In this document: positions 1 to 5,800 of the stretch, piece by piece
Layout: every line of letters begins with the position of its first letter
How positions within the stretch are numbered: position 1 is the first letter of the stretch
Source of the DNA: an uncultured Lachnospiraceae bacterium
GTDB lineage: Bacteria > Bacillota > Clostridia > Lachnospirales > Lachnospiraceae
Direction of reading: 5' to 3'
Assembly: GCA_900555195.1 (NCBI GenBank)
Contig: USKC01000173.1
Span: 1-6,773, forward strand
Length of the DNA stretch: 6,773 nucleotides
The notes under the pieces: model-generated
The model's input: the letters and a program-made list of their open reading frames with translations, nothing else
What the model was told of the DNA's origin: nothing
Databases searched by the model: none
Made by a program: the position numbers and the translations under genes

Positions 1-1
1 G

Positions 2-7
2 CTCCTT
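2..7 (-). promoter_or_regulatory. Ribosome binding site for a gene starting off the left edge
   Basis: The minus strand reads AAGGAG, a full Shine-Dalgarno match, in the last few bases before the window ends. It sits downstream of the minus-strand promoter at 46-74. A start codon would be expected a few bases beyond position 1, so the gene itself cannot be seen and its product is unknown. Confidence 0.5.
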
Positions 8-45
8 CTGCCTATGTATAGCCAAATCAATATAAACTTTATTAT

Positions 46-74
46 ATTATAATATTTTACAAATACTTATACAA
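46..74 (-). promoter_or_regulatory. Candidate sigma-A promoter facing the left edge
   Basis: Read on the minus strand there is a -35 box TTGTAT (69-74), exactly 17 bases of spacer, and a perfect -10 box TATAAT (46-51). This is close to the housekeeping consensus TTGACA-N17-TATAAT. Transcription would start near position 39 and run off the left edge. About 35 bases downstream is an AAGGAG ribosome binding site, which supports a real gene start just outside. The region is AT-rich, which raises the chance of a fortuitous match. Confidence 0.55.
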
Positions 75-84
75 GCGTTATTCT
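56..84 (+). promoter_or_regulatory. Weak candidate sigma-A promoter for the CHR gene pair
   Basis: TTTACA (56-61) is followed by 17 bases and TATTCT (79-84), matching 5 of 6 and 4 of 6 consensus positions. It overlaps the minus-strand promoter, so the two could compete. If used, it would give a leader of roughly 175 bases containing the inverted repeat at 171-237. Another possible -10, TATAAC at 99-104, lacks a good -35. The true start is uncertain. Confidence 0.3.
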
Positions 85-170
85 AAGGGTGGCAACTTTA
101 TAACTACTACTCTCCATCTATTTTCCATACCCAGACCGGAAAGTGGAAGGGAAACAGCATCTTTTTATAC

Positions 171-237
171 GTTATGAACATAGTGGGATTTTCGCAATAT
201 CCTAGGTCGTGCCGGAACGCCTTCTATGTTCCATAAC
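171..237 (+). promoter_or_regulatory. Long inverted repeat able to form a three-way junction; candidate structured leader RNA
   Basis: The outer arms 171-183 and 224-237 pair over 13 base pairs with a single bulged C at 231. Inside, 184-189 pairs with 199-204 (6 bp, one G-U), and 205-210 pairs with 217-222 (one mismatch, one G-U, hexamer loop). The three helices abut with only one unpaired junction base. No U-run follows on either strand, so it is not a simple terminator. It lies 28 bases before the start of the first CHR gene, where a cis-acting regulatory RNA could sit. It matches no riboswitch class that I can recognise. It could also be a small palindromic element or a protein-binding site. 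The pairing was worked out by eye; no folding energy was computed. Confidence 0.45.
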
Positions 238-254
238 ACGATTACCCCGACGAT

Positions 255-259
255 GAGGT
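255..259 (+). promoter_or_regulatory. Ribosome binding site of the first CHR gene
   Basis: GAGGT lies six bases upstream of the ATG at 266 and supports that start. Another ATG at 261 is out of frame and too close to the site to be used. Confidence 0.6.
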
Positions 260-265
260 CATGCA

Positions 266-838
266 ATGTATAAACGGAAAAAATATCTCACCCTATTTCT
301 CTCTACCCTTCAGATCAGCGCCTTCACCTTTGGAGGCGGCTATGTCATCATTACGCTTCTGAAGAAAAAATTTACGGATGAACTGCATTGGATTGAAGAG
401 GATGAAATGCTTAATATGGCAGCCATCGCTCAGTCTTCTCCGGGCGCCGTAGCCGTCAATGCAGCGATCCTAGTCGGTTACAAAATCGCAGGTATTCCCG
501 GGGCATTGATTTCTATCATAGGAACGATCATCCCGCCTTTTGTAATCATCTCTGTCATCTCTATGTGCTATACAGCTTTTCGGAATAATCTGATCGTAAG
601 CGCCGTCTTAAAGGGAATGCAGTCCGGCATAGCCGCCGTGATCGCAGACGTAACCGTTAACTTAAGCTGTAATGTCTATAAAGAGGGCGGAATTCTTTCC
701 ACGATCGTCATGGTTCTGGCTTTTCTCGCTTCCTGGCAATTTGGCGTCAACGTGCTCTGGATCATTCTTGCCTGCGCCATATACGGTATCCTTCGCACTC
801 TATTCCAATCAAGAAAAAAGGAGGAAGGGGTAAATTGA
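266..838 (+). CDS. chrA: Short-chain CHR (chromate transporter family) protein, first subunit
   Basis: A 190-residue integral membrane protein with one CHR domain. Short CHR proteins of this size usually come in pairs, and the pair is thought to act together as an anion transporter; long relatives such as Pseudomonas ChrA fuse two such domains. Visible signatures are FGGG at 22-25 in the first helix, a SSPG segment at 57-60 followed by VAVN, and GYKIAGIPGA at 71-80, then several hydrophobic stretches (about 81-105, 110-134, 143-182). A basic N-terminus (KRKK, 3-6) and a basic C-terminus (RKK) suggest both ends face the cytoplasm. Three prolines found in the partner protein are replaced here (T30, A61, S120). 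The ATG at 266 has a fair ribosome binding site. It overlaps the next gene by four bases. Family assignment is firm, but the actual substrate (chromate, sulfate or another anion) cannot be read from the sequence. Confidence 0.9.
   Translation: MYKRKKYLTLFLSTLQISAFTFGGGYVIITLLKKKFTDELHWIEEDEMLNMAAIAQSSPGAVAVNAAILVGYKIAGIPGALISIIGTIIPPFVIISVISMCYTAFRNNLIVSAVLKGMQSGIAAVIADVTVNLSCNVYKEGGILSTIVMVLAFLASWQFGVNVLWIILACAIYGILRTLFQSRKKEEGVN
818..824 (+). promoter_or_regulatory. Strong ribosome binding site deciding the TTG start of the second CHR gene
   Basis: AAGGAGG lies within the 3' end of the first CHR gene, ten bases before the TTG at 835. No ATG or GTG start is placed as well, so this site fixes the start and supports translational coupling. 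Confidence 0.75.
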
Positions 839-1404
839 ACTATCTTGCATTATTTCTCAGTTTCTTTCAGATCGGGCTTCTCAGCTTCGGCGGCGGAATG
901 GCAGCCATCCCTTTGATCCAGGAGCAAGTGGTCGATCAGCACCATTGGCTGACGTTGACAGAGTTCGCGGATCTGGTCACCATCTCGGAGATGACGCCGG
1001 GCCCCATTGCGGTTAACTCCTCCACCTTTGTCGGAATCCGGATCGCTGGCTTCCCGGGCGCGCTGGTGGCGACTTTTGGATGTATTCTCCCCTCCTGCAT
1101 CATCGTCATGCTGCTCGCCTGGCTGTATTTTAAGTACAAGAACCTTTCTTTCATTGAAGGAGCCCTTTCCGGCCTGCGGCCCGCCATCGTGGCCCTGATC
1201 GCTTCGGCGGGGCTTTCCATTCTGTCTCTGGCAGCCTGGAACCAGGAAGGGGCCAGCCCGCTATCCCACATTAATTGGAGCGGGGCAGCACTGTTCGCGG
1301 GTGCCTTTGTGATAATGCGAAAATGCAAGGCAAATCCCATCTATGTGATGATCGGATGTGGAATCTTGGGAGGCGTACTCTATACCTTAACCGGAAACGC
1401 CTGA
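835..1404 (+). CDS. chrA: Short-chain CHR (chromate transporter family) protein, second subunit
   Basis: A 189-residue membrane protein and partner of the preceding CHR gene. It starts at TTG; the TTGA sequence merges this start with the TGA stop of the first gene, and AAGGAGG upstream gives a strong translation signal. It keeps the family motifs well: FGGGMAAIP at 18-26, TPGPIAVN at 54-61, GIRIAGFPGA at 67-76 and GLRPAIVALIA at 113-123, with four to six hydrophobic segments. Unlike the first protein, its N-terminus lacks positive charges, and basic residues occur in loops (KYK 100-102; RKCK near 162-165). This suggests, but does not prove, opposite membrane orientation of the two subunits. 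Paired short CHR proteins of Bacillus subtilis are reported to work only when both are present, which fits the tight coupling here. Substrate is unproven. Confidence 0.9.
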   Translation: MNYLALFLSFFQIGLLSFGGGMAAIPLIQEQVVDQHHWLTLTEFADLVTISEMTPGPIAVNSSTFVGIRIAGFPGALVATFGCILPSCIIVMLLAWLYFKYKNLSFIEGALSGLRPAIVALIASAGLSILSLAAWNQEGASPLSHINWSGAALFAGAFVIMRKCKANPIYVMIGCGILGGVLYTLTGNA

Positions 1405-1434
1405 TAACATACTTGTTGGGCGCATGTCCCTGCC

Positions 1435-1468
1435 AAAAAAGCACTTTATAGACCGGCCTGAAAAATGC
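1435..1468 (-). terminator. Candidate intrinsic terminator overlapping the 3' end of spoVAB
   Basis: On the minus strand GCATTTT (1462-1468) pairs with AAAGTGC (1441-1447), seven base pairs including one G-U. The loop contains a small AGG/TCT self-complementary core, and six Ts (1435-1440) follow directly. The hairpin includes the last codons and stop codon of spoVAB. The stem is AT-rich and modest, so termination strength is uncertain. It would separate spoVAB from the convergent CHR genes. No equally good terminator was found on the plus strand for the CHR pair. Confidence 0.45.
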
Positions 1469-1940
1469 CCTTTATAAAATAAAAAAGGCTGCCCGCTGCC
1501 TTGCCTGCCGCCACAAAGAGCACAGCTATCCCAAGGCCGTGCCGAAAACGGATCCGTCTGGCGAACACGGGAATGGTATCCAGCATCTCTGCAATCGCAA
1601 GCGCAAGGCAGCCCACAAAGATTCCGGCAAACAGGCCAAAGAACACCTCCAGCCCTAGCAGGATACCTCTCCGGAATATTTCTCCCTCCAAATTCATATC
1701 CAGCCATTTGCCAAACCATCTTCCTATTTGAGGCGGATAATCAAAGACGCTCAGCAAACCTCCGACAAGCGTTCCGGCCACCACCGCTTCTTCATACAGA
1801 AAAATAAACCTGCCGGTATGTGTCTTCCCGGCAAACCTGGGCACCAGCCCCACCGACAGAAGAACCGTGAACACTCCGCCAGATACCAACAGGCCGCTGC
1901 AAAGTCCCAATACGGTGAGAAATATCTGCCTAAGAAACAT
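1446..1940 (-). CDS. spoVAB: Stage V sporulation protein AB
   Basis: A 164-residue membrane protein of the SpoVAB family, somewhat longer than the roughly 140 residues of the Bacillus subtilis protein. Four hydrophobic segments are visible at about 6-33, 49-66, 93-117 and 134-157. Family-like stretches include GLVPRFAGKT (31-40), a YEEAVV segment (49-54) before the second helix, GIFVGCLALAIAEML (106-120) followed by DTIPVFARRI, and GKAAGSLF (146-153) in the last helix. SpoVA proteins sit in the inner membrane of the spore and take part in dipicolinic acid uptake or release. The specific job of SpoVAB is not well defined. The start overlaps the end of spoVAA by 11 bases, with GGGGAG (1948-1953) seven bases upstream, so the two are one transcript. 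spoVAC does not follow; the next gene is convergent. Confidence 0.9.
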   Translation of the reverse strand: MFLRQIFLTVLGLCSGLLVSGGVFTVLLSVGLVPRFAGKTHTGRFIFLYEEAVVAGTLVGGLLSVFDYPPQIGRWFGKWLDMNLEGEIFRRGILLGLEVFFGLFAGIFVGCLALAIAEMLDTIPVFARRIRFRHGLGIAVLFVAAGKAAGSLFYFIKGIFQAGL

Positions 1941-2559
1941 CGATCATCTCCCCTTCCCTATCCGCCGTCTCCACCAGCGCATTGTTCACGTCATCCTCAT
2001 AGATTCGCATTTCTACTTCAATCGGCGTTGGATCCTTGGTGATTCGTCTTCCGCCCACATGATTGAAAAACAGAATGATCCCCAAGGCCAGGCCAATAGA
2101 ATAAGATAGTTCCAAAATGGTGTAACCGTCCGAGGCTTCTCCCGCTATCATCTCGTAAAATTTCCCAAATACCGCGCTGATACCGATGTCGTTATGAAAT
2201 GCCATGATGGTGAAGGCAGGCCCGAAAAAGCAAATCAGAGACACAAAAGCTACCTTCAGCCAGGTGACAACCCTATTTTCTCCAGTTTTCTTCTTATATT
2301 CCACGATCACTTCCGCTGCTCCCAGACTGTCCACAGTCAATTCAGGACAGAATTTCTGTACAGCTTCAATCAGTTTCATCACGCTGATTACGCATCTGGA
2401 TATGTCTTTTTTATCAAAATCATAGATTTTCATAGCCTTTATTCTGGCAAGCAGCTTTGCATCCGCACATACCAGTTTCCCCAAATCAGAGATCCGCACA
2501 TCCGGCTTATCCAGCTTCACATTTCTTTCCAGCTTCAGGTACAATACGGTTGATGCCAT
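1930..2559 (-). CDS. spoVAA: Stage V sporulation protein AA
   Basis: A 209-residue protein matching SpoVAA in size (about 206 residues in B. subtilis) and layout. A soluble N-terminal domain (about 1-98, beginning MASTVLYLKL) is followed by two transmembrane helices (about 100-121 and 147-166) and a cytoplasm-type tail with KDPTPIEVEMRIYEDD (175-190), a family hallmark. It acts with SpoVAB and the other SpoVA proteins in the forespore/spore inner membrane. The ATG at 2559 is chosen because AAGGGAG (2565-2571) lies five bases upstream. An in-frame ATG at 2592 would add 11 residues but has only a poor ribosome binding site. A candidate sigma-G promoter lies upstream. In B. subtilis spoVAA is the first gene of a seven-gene operon; here only AA and AB are adjacent. 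Confidence 0.93.
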   Translation of the reverse strand: MASTVLYLKLERNVKLDKPDVRISDLGKLVCADAKLLARIKAMKIYDFDKKDISRCVISVMKLIEAVQKFCPELTVDSLGAAEVIVEYKKKTGENRVVTWLKVAFVSLICFFGPAFTIMAFHNDIGISAVFGKFYEMIAGEASDGYTILELSYSIGLALGIILFFNHVGGRRITKDPTPIEVEMRIYEDDVNNALVETADREGEMIDVS

Positions 2560-2564
2560 GAAAT

Positions 2565-2571
2565 CTCCCTT
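2565..2571 (-). promoter_or_regulatory. Ribosome binding site deciding the spoVAA start
   Basis: AAGGGAG on the minus strand is five bases before the ATG at 2559. The alternative upstream ATG at 2592 has only a weak purine stretch before it, so this site favours the shorter 209-residue protein. Confidence 0.7.
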
Positions 2572-2640
2572 CTTAAACGCAATTCGGCCCATCGCTTTCT
2601 TTACGCTGCTGCCCCGTTCAAACTTCCTTTAACCTTTCTT

Positions 2641-2670
2641 TAGTATTGGAAAAATATCCGCATATTATGC
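2641..2670 (-). promoter_or_regulatory. Candidate forespore sigma-G promoter for spoVAA-spoVAB
   Basis: On the minus strand GCATA (2666-2670) is followed by 18 bases and AATACTA (2641-2647). The sigma-G consensus is roughly GMATA-N18-CATNMTA, so the -35 and spacing match and the -10 differs at one base. Transcription would begin near 2634, about 75 bases before the spoVAA start. SpoVA genes are known sigma-G targets in B. subtilis, which supports the call. The -35 box lies inside a short palindrome, CGCATA-N1-TATGCG (2659-2671). Confidence 0.55.
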
Positions 2671-2717
2671 GTACAGCCCCTTGCGTTCAATAAGAAACAA
2701 CTTTTCCTATACAAATA

Positions 2718-2761
2718 AAGAGCGGCGGAAATCCGCTTATCCCGCGTTTTCCGCCGCTCTT
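2718..2761 (-). terminator. Intrinsic terminator of the Cna-B surface protein gene
   Basis: Perfect 14-bp inverted repeat, arms 2718-2731 and 2748-2761 with a GC-rich core (AGCGGCGG), separated by a 16-base loop. It lies 57 bases after the stop of the large minus-strand gene. On the minus strand the stem is followed by TATTTGT, a T-rich but interrupted tract. On the plus strand CTTTCTTTG follows, but no plus-strand gene needs it. It isolates the surface protein gene from the spoVAA promoter downstream. Confidence 0.75.
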
Positions 2762-2818
2762 CTTTCTTTGCCGTCCATAATCCGGCCTCAGAAAGACTTA
2801 TTTTGTTTCAGCATCCCT

Positions 2819-5800
2819 CTATTCTTCTTTTCTGTCCGCTTCCGTTTTCTTTCCCTTTTTCCCACGTCCTGCGGACTTTCTCCGACTATTCCTCCGACTT
2901 TTACCCGAAGGTTTCTTTCCGTTCCGCTTTCCGCCCATGCGCAGAATCACTGCGATCACCGCAGCTGCTGCCAAGGCCAGAACGATATAGAAAAGCGGAT
3001 TGGATGCATCCCAGGTGGGTACTCCCGTACTTCCCAGTTCCGGCAAGATGCCAACTCCCGGAAGCGCGAAAATCGGCAGGATGCCTCCTTTCCTCTCTCC
3101 GCCCTTTTCAGGTGTTCCCGGATCCGGCTCATTTCCTCCGGTGGTCGTTCCTTCCGAAGGTTTATCCTTATGATTCGTAAAGGATGCTCTCGCCGTATCC
3201 CCGGCAGGGATGGTTCCTACCTCTCCTTGGTAGGAAGTGGTATATCCGCCCTGATTCGCTTCCTGTTCCGTTACCGTATAGGATGCGCCGGCATTCAGAT
3301 CTGTTGCCGTGATGGATTCCCCGTGCTTCAGAGCAAAAGAGGCTGTTCCATCTGTAAATTCCATCTCTCCTTTCTTTCCGGAGAAGCCGGCAAGCGTTCC
3401 GCCAAGTTTCACCGTAAACTGCCAGTCCTTTTCCTTATCTCCGTCACTTCCCGTTACGTTCTTGGACACGGTCAGGCTGCCGTATTTCCTGTTGGTAAAG
3501 GTGAAGATTTCGTGGTTGGAATCCCCGCTGTCAACGGCGGTTTCCTCATATACATCATAACCCGGGATCTTGATCTCTGTCACGTTGTAGGTGATTCGCC
3601 GCTGCTGTGTATCATATTTAGGCAGGCCGGAAAGCGTCATTTTCCAATGGGAAGGTTCTTCCAGGATCGCTCCGTTCAGAAGCTTCTGTGCGAGGCTCGG
3701 CTTCAGGGTAATCTCCTGTTCATAGACAACCACAGGCGTCTGACTGCCGTCATTCACCGTTCCTGTCAGCTTCACCACAATTTCCTTCGGCCGGCCGCTG
3801 TCATTGTTATCGTCCCAGTTCTTCTTCACCGTGATCTTCCGTTCGCCTGTCAGGGTATTGATGAGGTTCAGCGGATCGTTCTTCTCGTCCCGTGAGAACT
3901 GATATTCATCCCCGACCGTTCCGTATGCTTCGCTTTCTGCCGCCTGCGGCGTCACTTCTTCCACTTTGTAAGTGTATACATTTCCTGCCGGGTCAGCCTT
4001 GGGAAGGGCGCGATACACATAGGTCCACACGTCTTTCTCTTTATCCGTCCATTCCGGAACAGCGCTCACCTCTTCCCAGTCTTTGTCCGCCACTTTGTCC
4101 CATTCTTCCGTGGAAGTCGTCCTGTAAAGCTTCAGTTCCAGTTCTGCCGGTCTGGTCTTGTATGCGTTTGCGTTGTCTCTCCAGGTTTTTGTTCCCGAGA
4201 TATCTGCAAGCCCGATATTTCTGATGGTGGTCTGTGTGGGCTCCTTTTTCCCATTCGGATCCAGGATCTCATGCTCATAAATGACTGAAACGAGTGTTCC
4301 GGCATTCTCTTCCACCGCAAAGTAATAATATCTCTTCCCATCCGCATCATATTTGGGCAGGCCGCTGACCGTTTCCGTCCAGTTTTTCTGCGCATTTAAT
4401 ACGACGGTCTTTGCCTTGCCGTTCTCCAAATACTGCTCTCCCTGCGCATCGCTCCATTTCTCCGGATCCGGTTCCTGCGTCCGATAAACGCTCACCTCGA
4501 TCTCATGCGCTGTCGTCTGCACCCACTCTTTTTGGATGATCAGAGACGTGGTAACCGTATTGGTAAAGAGATAAGGATTTCTTTCCTCTCCCGTTCCCTT
4601 CATTTCACCGATCGGAACATAACCGCTGCTGTTTCTCTCCCGGATGCGGTATCTGGTCACGCAGGACCAATCGTCTGCATCTTCCAGATAGCTGCCTGGC
4701 ATTCGGCTGGGAATACTGGTGAAACGCGCCTTCCACGCTTCATACTCGCCATAGACCCCCGAAGTCTGATCCGCCTGCCCATTCAGCGTCACAGAAGCCA
4801 GGGTTTTCCAGTTGGCATCTTTGCTGTCGTCCTCGGCAGTCAGATATTGCAGATCCAGGGTCACGGAAGCCGTTTCTCCTCCCACCCAGTCTTTCTCAGC
4901 GTACAGAGCAGTAAACGTCATTGTGTTCGTCGCCGTCACATTTCCCGTTCCCTCACCTGAATAAGCAACCTTATAAGCCGTATTGTAAATTGCTCCGTTT
5001 GTCTGCAGAATGCGGAGATCCTGTTCACCTGTGATCGGATGATCCGGCTGCAGTTCCAGGGCCCGGTAGCTGTAGTCGTCCCCGTTCATATCCTCAGCAG
5101 GAAGTCCGGACACTGCAGTGCTGACAGAAGCGTCGTCATTCGTTCCCGTTACCACCACCACCAAAGGGGTGCCGTTCGATTCCACATTCGCCCAGTCCGT
5201 ATTATCCGTCTTTCTCTGGATGACAAACCAGGTCTCCCATGTTTTCCCGGCAGCTTCCGTTCCGGGCCGCGTGCCGTAGGCATTGGACGCGTCTCCCGCC
5301 CAGGTCTTCGTTACGCTAAATTCTGTCGTCTGTATCTTGTTCACATGAATCACGGTCTGGGCGGAATTGCTGTTTCCATTCACATATCCCGGAAGCACCA
5401 TTCCTCCATCCGGTTTAAACTGATAGGTATAAGTATCTCCTGTCTTTTCCGGAACCCAGACGTCGATCACGGTCGGGTTATCCACATCGGTTCCATATTG
5501 AATCTGATCTTCCACCACCCTCCATTCCAGATTTGTCAGTTCTCCTGAATCTGTTTTTCTGATAACGGTGGGAAGGCTTTCAAAAGCGTTTCCCGTTCCC
5601 CATATCGGATCCGTCAGGCTCCCTGACTCTAAGGTTTTCGTATACTGGATTCCTGCCGGCTCATAACTTTGTCCGTCAAAATACTCCTTTGCATCTTTCC
5701 ATTCAGAATCCGAAGAACCGTCCTTTCCTTTTTCCCGCACCTGCAGTTTGAAGGTGATTTCCCAATAATAGCCCAAATAGTCTTCCGTAATGGGATTTCC

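Larger units (their letters stand above)
1..265. other. Non-coding intergenic region upstream of the CHR gene pair
   Basis: No convincing coding frame is present on either strand. The left 110 bases are very AT-rich and contain promoter-like elements in both directions. The right part (about 130-240) is less AT-rich and dominated by a long inverted repeat. A minus-strand promoter and ribosome binding site point off the left edge, so this is probably a divergent intergenic region serving an unseen gene on the left and the CHR pair on the right. Individual elements are listed separately. Confidence 0.7.

Noticed and set aside
85..96. AAGGGTGGCAAC, resembling the start of the T-box motif AGGGTGGNACCGCG
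   Set aside because: The match ends after about nine bases, there is no terminator hairpin with a U-run downstream, there is too little room for a specifier stem, and CHR genes are not typical T-box targets.
171..237. Inverted repeat read as a transcription terminator
   Set aside because: Neither strand has a T-run after the stem, and no gene ends just before it.
936..1340. 134-residue minus-strand open frame inside the second CHR gene
   Set aside because: The plus-strand frame has clear CHR motifs throughout; this one is its antisense shadow with no family features.
1387..1719. 110-residue minus-strand open frame overlapping spoVAB
   Set aside because: It lies in another frame of spoVAB, has no ribosome binding site of note and shows no recognisable protein features.
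2560..2592. Extended spoVAA start at the ATG at 2592
   Set aside because: The ribosome binding site is poor there, while AAGGGAG is ideally placed before the ATG at 2559, and the shorter protein matches the usual family start and length.
2681..3895. 404-residue plus-strand open frame opposite the Cna-B gene
   Set aside because: It is antisense to a clearly real repeat protein, its translation has no recognisable domain, it has a Ser/Arg/Phe-rich shadow-like composition, and it spans the terminator hairpin.
5039..5548. 169-residue plus-strand open frame, and similar ones at 4505-4960 and 6397-6720
   Set aside because: All are antisense to conserved Cna-B repeats and have no domain features; long GC-moderate genes commonly produce such shadows.
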